Assembly (NCBI GenBank): GCA_009733575.1
Contig: ML769782.1
Span: 6,110-56,125 of the forward strand
From: Gymnopus androsaceus JB14
Lineage: Eukaryota; Basidiomycota; Agaricomycetes; Agaricales; Omphalotaceae
Length of the DNA stretch: 50,016 nt
Direction of reading: 5' to 3'
Shown here piece after piece: positions 1 to 10,283 of the stretch. Every line of letters begins with the position of its first letter. Position 1 is the stretch's first letter. The notes below the pieces were generated by a model. The model did not search any database and had not been told where the DNA came from. It was given only the letters and a program-made list of their open reading frames with translations. The position numbers and the translations under genes are program-made.

Positions 1-2410
1 TCGATCTGTGGAAACATGCTTGGTTCATTCCCATACATTCTCTCGAAAACCTCCAATTTAAAACCTCAATTTGTTTCTTAGAATTGGCGGGAAGAGTTGA
101 GGAAGAGTCACTATAACCCATTCATTGCGTGGAGGTGCTGAGAACTTGTAATCAATGGGTGATCCGGGTCAGGGTTTGGTTACTTATTCTATCTCTAGGA
201 TGCGCTTCTGACCTTGGTTTGGCTTCGCTAGTCTTGCCAAAATTTCTAGCCCTGATCCCGTTACTACGTCCATGTCCACACCAGCTTCATCCTCGTCTCA
301 CAAGTTCCAATTTTCTTCTCTTTGGGAACCTGCAAAGATAGATTCACAAACTGGGAGAGCTTGACAATCCTCTATTCAATTTAAAATCACCCTATGGACG
401 GAATTTTCACCTCAGTTGGATTTGCATTCTTCGTTGCATTCCTCTCATGTACGTCTTTTATTTTTGCTCTCAATTCCTCTCTGCTCAAACCTGGCATTCT
501 AGGGTTCGCCTTCCCGCCTCTACTCACCACTTTCTATCAAGTCAGATTTGCGATTTTACTGCAGAACAAGTCGCCAATTCCAACATCATTGGGTTTTGGG
601 GACCTTCGTTGTTCGCCTCGTTGCTGGACTGATGGTGGATAAATTTGACCTCGGTCTTGGTAAGTGGCAGGCATAATAGCATTCAGGAGGATCGAAGGTT
701 TACATTCGTTGATGGTGGTAAAGAGCACGTGTGGTATTATCCTGAACGCTCAGTTTTGTGAGCGCTCTTATATGAGAAGCCTGTAAAATGAGATTTACCG
801 ATAGAAGAACAGCACCTCGCCTCTCTTGAGTCCTTCGTGCTGGGAAGTAATTTAGGACGGCATTCAACGCAGTGCATTCAAGGCAGCGTTCGATTGGACT
901 ACTTACTCGCTTTAGCCGAGCCATGTGACCTTGCCGTTCGTACCGAACTTCTCACCTGCCTGGCTGAGGCTCTCTTGCACTCTTGCTTTTCGAATGTGAA
1001 ACTAAACACCATCGAAATGTCTTCCAAAGTCTAAAGCCAGAAATTCAGCTTCGTCCAGTCAACGAAGGAAACGAGAATATACCCGTTGGCTCACGAAACT
1101 TCCTGGGATATCATTCTTCCTCTCAGCGAGAAGAACAAGTCAGGAATTTCAAGAAAGCTGAAGCTTACTGGCTCGACAAGCGAAGGAAATCTTGGAGTTC
1201 TGACGAAGGAATCAAGAGGTCCGTATTCAATGCCCAAAAAGGCTCATTTTGCGCGTTAACTTGCCAAAATCTCTCGCTAGATGTCTGCGAAATTTAGCAG
1301 CGTACAGGCCCCCCAAAGAAGCCTTTCCTCAACCCTTGGCTCCCTTTTCCTAGTTCAAGATGTGCTGCAGTTCTTGTGGCTCTTTTCGTAGGACGGTAAA
1401 GGCGACTTGTATGTTTTATTGAGCAAGTAAGCTGTTATTTCTGTTATTTTTCAGTCCTGGTAACCTTTCCTTGTGCAGACGAGCTTCTACCCTTCGCTCA
1501 TTTGCTGGTGACACCTCATTACCTGGAGGTAAAATGGATCCAGAAGACAAGACAATAGAGGATACCGCTGTACGTCGCCTAGGATGCTGCTAGCTGGCCG
1601 GTTGTTGATTTTATCTGGTTGTAGAGACGGGAAGCTTTTGAAGAAGTAAGCAAAACCATTTCTTCTCACAAGTACGACAAATTGATTATTCCGTTTCTTA
1701 GATTGGCCTCCCACTAGACCCAAGCAAAGCGCCGTTACTATGCATGCTTGAGCCGTTTTATGTAGAGAAGCAGCTGCTGGTTACGCCGTGCGTTGAACTG
1801 AACCTGTTTCAGTATTCAAATGCTGATCATCTTTACTAACAGAGTCGTCGTTCTCATCTTAGATAACACCCTTCAAGTGAGACTTCCACCAGATTCTCTC
1901 TCGAAAGTCTACATCTCATCTATTTAATCCCCAGCCCATCCTCAATTCAACCGAAGTCACAGCCTTATTCTCTCATCCACTTGCATCCTTCCTGTCTTGT
2001 ACACCACCTGCCAGCATAATTCATTCAGAACCGGAGCTGGTGGAACTCGGAGGCGATGGGTATCGTTATCATCACTCGAATGACTGGGATTGGGACGGCC
2101 CGCCAGTCTTGGTTCCAGAAATCACAACTGCAAAATTCGGGAGGCAGAAGATGCGCGCGCGCAAGAAACTGGACGTCCGTCCGATTCAAGCTGAAACTGC
2201 ATCTTCCTCCAGTGCAGTGATATTCCTCGAAAGCGCAAGATCCGTATGCATCGATTCTTGACAGGCCGAGAAGCAGGAGGAATTAAGCCTGTGTATGGAC
2301 TAACTGCGCAAGTTTCTTTTTTAATTCTATCTCTACTCAACTGACGTTGCAACTGTTCTTTTCACTTTCTATATTTCTTCTATTTCTTCTGCCCATATTA
2401 TAGTGCAATC
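1..2410. other. Gene-poor stretch, no gene recognised
   Basis: Nothing here reads as a recognisable protein on either strand. Short open frames exist but lack domain motifs or convincing splice structure. The best is a plus-strand frame at about 2040-2261 with charged, Trp/Tyr-containing sequence (WDWDGPP) that may be a small exon or relic connected with the ORF at 2411. I see no tRNA, tandem repeat or transposon end. Confidence 0.4.
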
Positions 2411-2797
2411 ATGATCCACACCGCCCGGATTGGATATTCTCCGTCACCGCCTGCGCTCGCGACCCCCGATTTCCAAGTCGATGCACCTGACGGTCCCAGC
2501 TCGTCGATGCGTATAGCTTGGGCGTACTGTCGTCCGTCTTCGCCAGATAGGCCAAACCTTTTGCGAGAGGCACTAGAGGAGGAAGGCTTAGCAGACAAAG
2601 TTGATTGGGCGAGAGTGAGGAAAGTTGCGGGAGTATTGGAGGACGTTGTGGACGTTTACCCAGATGCTGAGAAGGATGGAATTGGCTCTGGGAGAAGGGA
2701 GAGATCACATTCACACGATGGACGCGGACTCATGGAACGTATGAGTATAGACTTATACTCGAACGGACGAGCTCCTCGAATACGGAGCAAGTTGTAA
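2411..2797 (+). CDS. Hypothetical 128-aa protein
   Basis: I do not recognise this protein. A genuine ATG opens an uninterrupted 128-codon frame rich in G/C-ending codons, unlike the AT-rich flanks, which suggests coding. The product is hydrophilic, with a Pro/Ser-rich N-terminal third, a central acidic-amphipathic stretch (REALEEEGLADKVDW, then KVAGVLEDVVDVYPD) that could form helices, and a basic Arg/Ser/His tail. No signal peptide or membrane segment is visible. It could be a complete small protein or the last exon of a larger gene whose earlier part lies in the open frame around 2040-2261. The next 700 bases downstream contain no continuation. Confidence 0.4.
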   Translation: MIHTARIGYSPSPPALATPDFQVDAPDGPSSSMRIAWAYCRPSSPDRPNLLREALEEEGLADKVDWARVRKVAGVLEDVVDVYPDAEKDGIGSGRRERSHSHDGRGLMERMSIDLYSNGRAPRIRSKL

Positions 2798-3574
2798 CTT
2801 TTATTCATTGTGGACATGTATAACATTCGACATTCTGATTTTTCTCCGTGCTTCAGCGCTTTTCGCGTCCAATTCGCGTCATCTGCTGAGCTTGGGTTGA
2901 TGATGACTCTCTTATCCAGACTGAGAATGTTTTTCACGTCTTCTTTTCCGCTACATCTATGTATGCACCTTCTTCAATCTCAAACCAACTGCATACTTCC
3001 CTACTCGCCATCGGACGGTGGCAACTTCACAATTAGTACGTATACTTAGGCCTCTTGGATCAACTGAGCGTTTGATTGCTCTTCCTCGTCCCGACATTCA
3101 GCTCGGATGGGTACTGTGCTATGTCTACTCACTACGTGCTGAATCCGATACGTTGTAGTGTTTCAGAACAGGAGCACGAACATAAGAAGTGGTAGTAGTT
3201 AAACTTTGAACTGCTAATTCACACACAGGCTAGTAGCGCTTGGGAGATATAAGCGCATAACATTAATGGTGGGTAGAACGATAACGATAGCAATGGCTCG
3301 CGTACACGTATTTAGTTGTCTAAATACGCCTACACGAATGGTCGACACGGCGTGGTTGCCGATAAGAGAAGAATTCCGCTAGGTGCGCATCTCACGAATG
3401 TAAAAAAAAATACCCCCCCCCCCCCCCCCTTCGTTCTAGAACCCGAAAGCTTCCACTCTCTCAACAGTACCCTTCGGCATCCTCATCTCACATGCCCTCG
3501 ATTCTTTCCGATACTACTTCATCTCGTTCTCTATGGAGCCTATCCAGATCCTAAGGAAATCCTGTGTCTGAAGC
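2798..3574. other. Intergenic, no gene seen
   Basis: No recognisable coding sequence. The only notable element is the A-run/C-run at 3402-3429, listed separately. Confidence 0.4.
3402..3429. repeat. A9 run followed by C17 homopolymer
   Basis: Nine A residues (3402-3410), then TA, then seventeen C residues (3413-3429). Such a long C homopolymer is rare in fungal DNA and its length is error-prone in sequencing. Confidence 0.9.
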
Positions 3575-3900
3575 ATGTACTGTGGCTTCTCACCTGCAGG
3601 GATGTTCTCCACAGTTGCTGTAGCCCTTTTGATTGTGATTTCTCTTACATTTGGATATTCTAGACACCTCGATAGCAGTATGCCTCTTGTGGGAAGCTGC
3701 ACTGGTGCTGCTATTGCTGCGGCTTGTCATCACCCCAAGCTGGGTCGGACTCCCTAAAGCCATTACAGTGGGGTGTTGTCACAAAGTACACTGCACAGTG
3801 GCTAGGTTGGAGAACATATCAGTTTTTCGAGTGCCACGGAGGTTGAGAAGCCAGTGGTTGGATGTTATTACTCTTGATAGTAGTTGGTGGTGTTCAAATT
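3575..3900 (+). pseudogene. Relic of a basidiomycete multipass membrane protein
   Basis: One forward frame reads a hydrophobic helix (VAVALLIVISLTFGYSRH), then GSCTGAAIAAACH, then, across in-frame stop codons, SFSSATEVEKPVVG. This order (a helix, a GSCS-x-AIxAACH segment, a WGVVS segment and an F-T-S-x-x-V-x-x-P-x-x-G segment) is one I associate with a large uncharacterised membrane-protein family in mushrooms. The expected tryptophan-containing segment is readable only in another frame (LQWGVV, about 3766-3783). In-frame stops after GRTP and after STLHSG, plus that frame change, mark a decayed fragment, not a gene. The family match is from memory and carries no name; a protein search would settle it. 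Confidence 0.5.
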
Positions 3901-4283
3901 TATCTTTCAAATTTAAGTACCAACAACTTATCCTGTCGTCTATCCTTACACCAAAATCATCTCTTTATCTTCTGAGATTTGCATTTGAGATTTGCATTGG
4001 TGTAAGTTATCAAGGGCATAGCCTCGATGATGTTCTGATCATCCTGAACGGTAGCAATTGCAAATGCAATTGCAAATATCGTTTCAAGGAAGAACTATCT
4101 CCCTATGTATAATAGAGCTGCTTTTCAGTCAGTAAACATCCTTTTTTCCTTCGACGAGCTGGTCTCGCTATTGCTCCAAGCTGGTCTTGCGAACACAAAC
4201 CAAGTAGATATTACGCGACAATCTAATGCCCAAACATATCGCTCATTACTACTCCTAATATCCTCCTCTCTGCGCTTACTTTA
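3901..4283. other. Intergenic, upstream of secreted-protein gene
   Basis: No gene seen. The stretch before the ATG at 4284 (about 4240-4283) is pyrimidine-rich, as usual near fungal transcription starts. Imperfect repeats of GATTTGCATT and TTGCAAATGCAA-like sequence occur at about 3975-4080. Confidence 0.4.
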
Positions 4284-4921
4284 ATGAAGTGCCCTTCCAG
4301 TACTTCCATTGCCGTGTTTGCTGTCCTCGCCTCGCTAGCATTTCACTCCCACGCGGCTGCTATTCCAAACGCAATTTTATTGCAATCGTCGTGAGTTACA
4401 GTACTCTTATCAAGCCCAAGTTCTTACAGTATATCGCAACTCACGCGTCCACTAGTACACGTATATCCCCTAGTTCAAGCGTGGAAGCACGAGGCCTGCC
4501 CCTGTCAGGTGCTCCCCCCAACTCCCTCAGCCACAGTCAACCCAAAACGGAAGGCCAGACAGCTGCAAAGCCTGAGGGGACTTCCGAGAAGAAAACGGCG
4601 GACAAAGCAACACAGACGGATCTTGAAGAAGAGGAGCATGATGGTGAGAAGAGCGCTCTTCTTCAGGTACCTGGCAGTGGTACTACCCATAGCTCCGCTG
4701 CTTCTTTCAAAAGCACAAAAAGCGCTAGTGGACTTAGCCTCCTCAGCCTTAAAGAGAAGGCGAAGTCTATCTCTGGCTCTATCCTATCCACTTTCGATTC
4801 CGTTTCAACCGACGACAGTGCTCTGGGAAAGGGTGCTAGTACGCCTTCGTCGAAGAGCCGGCCGAATGATAGCTACACGAATCGGGTCGCGAAGATGAAA
4901 TATACAGGCATTGCTCCGTAG
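4284..4921 (+). CDS. Small secreted Ser-rich protein (2 exons)
   Basis: The model uses exons 4284-4390 and 4456-4921, giving about 190 residues. The ATG at 4284 starts a classical signal peptide (MKCPSSTSIAVFAVLASLAF, then Ala-rich, likely cut after HSHAAA). A consensus donor GTGAGT follows at 4391. Using the acceptor TAG at 4453-4455 keeps the frame; a second TAG at 4471-4473 is also in phase and would drop six residues. The mature protein is hydrophilic, with an acidic patch (TDLEEEEHDGEKS), a Ser/Thr-rich segment and one possible amphipathic helix (LSLLSLKEKAKSISGSIL). It has almost no cysteine, so it is not a hydrophobin or a disulphide-rich effector. Function is unknown; secretion is inferred from the signal peptide only. 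Confidence 0.6.
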
Positions 4922-7900
4922 GAGAGTCGTCGCTCGCCTTGATGATGAGATGAAGTGTTCTTTTTGAAGGAGGAGTGATCATTGGGTAGTTTGTTCGTAC
5001 TTTGACCTCTTGCGCGTGGATATTTAAATATCGTTCCCATGAAGCTAGAGCTATCTGGTAATCGATTGGAGGACACAAATTGACATCCTAGACCAGATAG
5101 TAGGCACTGGCAATGGTCATTACTGAGAGCCATTGCAGGCTTATAAGAGCACTCATGGTATTTTCGGAGGATTTGACATTGCGACAACTAATTCATATTC
5201 ATGTCCCAAGCCAATTATCGGACTACGAAGATCAGCGGCATAATCCCTTCGGAGACCTTGCGGATAGGTGAAAAGCAGAGATCGGAGCTGGAGCGCATAT
5301 TCCTGCACAGTTGAGGCCTCTCGAGAACCTTTCGTACTCAAGGTCCTCTCCACTTTAAAGTGAAGCTGGACCGGATTCCCAGCGTAACTTTCGAGTATCA
5401 CAGAACGATCCTAAACGTTGTTCGTGGTAGGGTTCAACGGAGTTTGAGTTAAGATGCATTTCGGTTTTTAGAGGAAATGAGGGCGAAATGGCGGAAGTGA
5501 AGGTGCTGCGATGCGAAATAGAAATGGTAGAAACAGGTCTTGTGGTTCATTCGGTTCAGAAGCATTCAATCCTGCTTGTACACTGGTTTACTATTTCAAC
5601 GAGCCAGAAGATGAAACTCAGGCATCCGATCATACTCTTTCCATCCACAGCTTGGAAGAGCTGATGTATTTTTTCCCGATTATGAGATTTTTGTAATCTA
5701 TACTCTGAAGGCGAACTGCAAAAAGGAAATGAGAATCAAATGATTCGCCGAGAGAAAGTCAAACATATGATTCATCTCGGGCTTTCCTGAGCATACTGGT
5801 CTCTTGTTCGAGTCCTCTTTCCCTGATTTCAGCCTCCTTCGCCCCTTTCAATTCATTCTGAAGCCTCACAATCTTTTGAACGCAATCCGTGCATTTCACG
5901 AGCTGACCCTTTCAGCTCCGGGTCTTAAGATAAACTTGAGCTTCCACGAAATCCTGGAATCGACCAGCGTTTTCGAACGAGTCGTTAGGTCGAGTAATGA
6001 GCTTCGTACATTTCCGTTTTTCGATTTGATTCTGCTCATGACAGAATTCGAAGTGGTAAAGCCGAGACTCAGATAACCACGTGAGCCGACTAAAACAAGC
6101 GCTCATCATCTTCGCTATCTTCGCTTGTATAGCTTAGATTCCTCGATGGAGACGTCCCGCGCGCTGTGTGATCTATCTATCTATCTATCTTGTTTATTTC
6201 GAAGGCCGCTGAGCTATTCAAATAAAGCTCCTCTGCTGGTCAAGTCCTCAATTTTTTTCGCAACCTGTATCATGGATGCCGCTTGCTTTCGTTCCAATCG
6301 AATGATCGTTTGCATCTTTAACTTTTCCAGCTATGAACACCGCATGCTCCTTTGCTTATTGCAATGCTACTAGAGTACCTCTCAGTTTGCGACTCAATTG
6401 CGACTATAGTTTATTAGTTCGTCCTTCGCACAAAAATTCCATCAATGTTTTCATAGACCTCAAGCATCTTCCTGCCTCCCTACCTCACCTCATGATAATG
6501 CAGCCCTATTTGCATAACCGCAACTACTGCCCGAGATTATATTGGCTTACTTCCCTTGCCGCAGGATTCGTGCTGCTTGCTGCAATGGAGCGGTATCTCT
6601 CAATTGGATCAATATACCGATAGAGCATAGGCATTCCAGTCCAAAGGGTTGTTTGAATTAATTGTAGATGTTTACATGATCTGGAGGGACGCAGCATCCA
6701 TAACAGAAGGAACGGAGGAAGTAGGAGGACTTCAAGGCAGGTTGTAATCGAGTTGTTTTTCGAAAGAATCTAAATTATGGGAAAATCAAGCCAGTGCGTT
6801 CAAATTTATGATCCCAAGTACCACAAGCACTGAAAAGCTGTAGTATGCTGTATCAAGTACGTTGCATGTGCCCTGGAAGAAACTGAATACCGCAGTAATC
6901 TTCCCGACTGCGAGAGTCTGCTCCCTGAAGAGATCTGCCATTAAACCACACGCAGTGACTGAACGCTGAACCTTGTATTCAAGAGGCGGTTTTCTGTTCA
7001 CGCCGGTCAGTCTGTTCCGACTCCCGTAGCGACTTGAATACCTGCCGTCAACGTGTATATCTGTAATGTCAACCTGGATTTTATGAAATTTTGGGCAAAG
7101 TGACTTTCCTTCCCAATAAAATATTCCTTCTTACTTCCCAACGATCTGGATTCCGTTTTAATCTAACAGTTCTGGGTCGATTTTGGTCATTTCCACCCTC
7201 TTTGTAAAGGGAGGTGACGAGTGACATTACCCTCACGTGCATGATGTTCTTCGTGCGCGCCGCATCTTCTTTAAAAGGCTCAGGGCTTGTGTGCGTATAG
7301 GTCTGGCACTCTCAGTATCAAGCTGCATATTAACCTGGATGTAGAACGCTTCCAGTAGACTGCTCAATGCGATATCTGAGCTCGATCTCGGGCCTGGTAC
7401 TGTAATCAAGTATCACCCAAATTTGTTCACTCGTAGTTCCGATAGGGTTATGGCACCAATTCAAGTTAATTCTCTCTCCAACCTTTTATGCTAATTTGAA
7501 TGAAAATTCACGCTTTTCTCTTAGTATCGCTTCAAAAAAAACACCGAGATGGATATTGACTAGGAGCAGTGGAGCCCACTAGTCATAAAACTGTCATCCC
7601 ATACTTGTCCCATCCCTCGTTCCTCGTTATTCATAAAGCAAGTACTCATTTTTATCGGTGTTCGTCATTCATTAATTAGTTCCAGGTGATCTGATGCCCA
7701 ACAGCTTCTCCGACTCGATCTCCAGCAGGATGATCTTTCGAGACAAGGTGATCAATCGACCTGAAGGTATTTGTTGGCTGTTGCTCCCAGAGCGTCAATA
7801 GTATTACTGTATCAGGTGGTACTATGTTTACTACAATGAACGAACACCCCAGGGTCGCCGTTTCGTAGGACTACGAACTCGAATGCTCTCGCTATCATTA

Positions 7901-8784
7901 GAATTTAATCTGACCTGATGCCTCTACCTGAAGCTCTTTGCTCAGGCCTCTCTCGAGCTCGTAGACCCCCTTAAATGCACGCTCAGCCAGATTCCCGTCG
8001 TAGCCGGCCATCCAAACTTGATTTTGTTTTCTCCGATTGAATGATTGACCTAATCCCTTCTCAACCTCGCGATTGTCAGTGTTTTGGCTCCGATATCATT
8101 CCGTCGATATTGCCACTCATTTTTGGTTATTACTCGGATGTTAAGCTCTTTGTTTCTATGGGTAAGTAGATACAAAAACCCAAGGTGTTTCTTATTACTA
8201 TCGATAGGTTGTGTTGTCCCGCGTTTTTCTAACGTTTCCTGCCATTTGGGCGCTGCGATAGAATACCTTCAGAGCCGCTGTCAAGTTACTTACTTGGGCA
8301 TTGTCAGGGTTATTGAGTCTTTTTCTTGAATCAGTCATCAGCCCCCATGTGGTGGCTCGCGTATTAAGACGCAAAAGTTCGAAATCTACGTATCCCGGTG
8401 TGGTCGGTTAAACTCAAAAAGGAAATTGTGAGAAAAAAAATACCTCTTCTCTGTCATACTCCTACGCAGATCCTGTGTAACTCTGGCTCTGATGCTGGGA
8501 ATGCCAGTGCGTGTATGTTATTATTGGATCATCGATAGAGACAGTTATGGCCCTGTTCTCCGATTTAAAAGCACGCTTCCTTATTTATATTAGACCTTCC
8601 TTCCTCCAACCTTCAAAATTTCACCCTCACTCAAAGGACCTTGCAAGTACTAGTAGTTATCAAGGGTCCGAGTCAGTGTGTCTCTTTCCTTGCGCTTTTT
8701 TAACCTCACATTGTTATTATGTTGTTATTATTTTCTTTAGAACTAACGTCCTCAGAAAAGGCTCCCGAGTCCCGTCAAGATAAA
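4922..8784. other. Long gene-poor stretch, no gene recognised
   Basis: About 3.9 kb without a recognisable protein on either strand. Open frames are short, of low complexity or without motifs. An (ATCT)n microsatellite lies at 6171-6191. I see no transposon ends, structural RNA or rRNA fragment, although a computational tRNA/ncRNA scan could reveal what eye inspection cannot. Confidence 0.35.
6171..6191. repeat. (ATCT)n microsatellite
   Basis: Five consecutive ATCT units are visible, flanked by unique sequence. Confidence 0.85.
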
Positions 8785-9723
8785 ATGTTCGCGTTCGACC
8801 TGGATTTCACTGGCCAATTGCAATTGCAAGCACACCCAAGAAGTTACTCATCTGCGTCTAGCTCTCAGTCATCTTCAGCGTCCTGGATTTATGGTATGTA
8901 CCGTAGAAGGTTCCTTTCATAGAAAAGCTGAAAAATGTGTTAACTTGAAATAGCTTCCTCCTCGCAGAACGGTGCGCTTGAATATGGAGAGTCTTCGCAA
9001 AGACACTCGCGTCCGTGGCTGGAAGATTCTGTCGCAGATCAGGGATCTTTGTCATTTCCTCGCAGCGTCACTCCGTTCCATAGTTCTCGTTCTAACACGG
9101 ATCTTCAACAACTGCCAATATATAACTCGAGCTTGGACGTGTGGACGACATCCCAGCTTCCATCACACTGGCCAGAGTCCGATACATCATGGAGCAATAC
9201 GTACGAGACGAAACCCATCATACACCACTGTCTTCCTACGGGATCCTGCTCTCCATTCTCCACTATTTCTCCCCCTTCTGCTTCTCCCCCACCTATCCAG
9301 CAGGCAACTGATCCTGACATTGTTAAAGCTGTTCAGAGCGTTGGCACAAACAGACCCAGAAAGATGTGCTCACACTGCCATACCACCTCCACTCCGTTGT
9401 GGCGACGGGAGCCCTCGACTCTCCGAACGCTGTGTAATGCGTGCGGTCTTTATCTCCAACAGCGAAGCAAGCTTCGACCACAGGAGCTCATCAACGCTGG
9501 TTTAGATGATGAGTCGGAGAGCTCTGAGCAGGATTCAACAGGACCTGAGTGCTCCCACTGTCACACTCGTAATACTTCTGTGTGGAGAAGGAGTAAAACA
9601 GGGACTCAACTATGTAATGCGTGCGGTGTTTATGCCAGACTTCGTGGCAAGGATCGACCTTTGTCTTTAAAGCAGAGTAAGATTAAACACCGTACGAGGC
9701 ACAGCAAGCGTTCTGGCAAGTGA
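8785..9723 (+). CDS. Two-finger GATA-type zinc-finger transcription factor
   Basis: Exons 8785-8893 and 8954-9723 give 292 residues. The donor GTATGT at 8894 and acceptor TAG at 8951-8953 define a 60-nt intron that keeps phase, whereas the nearby CAG at 8965-8967 would cause an early stop. The N-terminal 170 residues are Ser/Gln/Pro-rich and probably disordered. Two GATA fingers follow: C-x2-C-x18-C-x2-C (Cys 175, 178, 197, 200; core TPLWRR and LCNACGLY) and C-x2-C-x17-C-x2-C (Cys 236, 239, 257, 260; core SVWRR and LCNACGVY), and then a basic tail (KIKHRTRHSKR). It should be nuclear and bind GATA sites. The linker between the fingers is acidic and cysteine-free, unlike the Cys-rich linker of iron/siderophore regulators of the Urbs1/SreA type, so that role is not supported. 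Confidence 0.85.
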
Positions 9724-10283
9724 AACCATGCTAAGACTTGTTGTAATCATTATAACACTCGAATCACAAAATTTAAATCGATGTTAAATGAAATGCCGAT
9801 CGCGCGATACATAAATGCATTGAATATTAGACAGTGCCGCGGCTAGTGATTAGTTCCACGAAAATTAAGAGAGGGACTGTTTATGCTGCGCCTGTTTCTG
9901 TAACTGAGACTGGATCAAACACTAGCATTGTAGCAGAGAAAGTAGAGCGGCGACCAAAGAAAAAGAACACAACTGGAAAATGGTTGCCCTTCAAGGGCCA
10001 TCAACTTCCTGGAGCAATAAGTATTGAATACTTAATGATGGTACCAGTAAATATATGTGGTTTATTAAAACTTACCTTTTTGCTCGGCCTCATCATGGAA
10101 TCTCTCAGAACCAAAACGGAAAAATGACTCTTAAGTTCTATCTGTAGACTGTGAATACTCTAGCACAGGCTGCTAATCTCTCTAAACCTACTATTTACAC
10201 CAACACAAACGCTACGAACAAGTGGTTTACCAGTATCTTTGATTTTCGTGTGATGAAGACTAGTGTCTAGATTTAAATGAAGA
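9724..10283. other. Intergenic between GATA gene and laccase 3' end
   Basis: The region between the two convergent genes. A plus-strand open frame at about 9834-10127 contains a Lys/Arg-rich stretch, but it starts at a non-ATG codon and has no recognisable domain, so I do not call it. Confidence 0.4.

Noticed and set aside
5800..5830. GTTCGAGTCC resembling a tRNA B box
   Set aside because: No matching A box or acceptor-stem complementarity at tRNA distance.
9834..10127. 97-codon plus-strand frame after the GATA gene
   Set aside because: It begins at a non-ATG codon and has no domain, intron signals or signal peptide.
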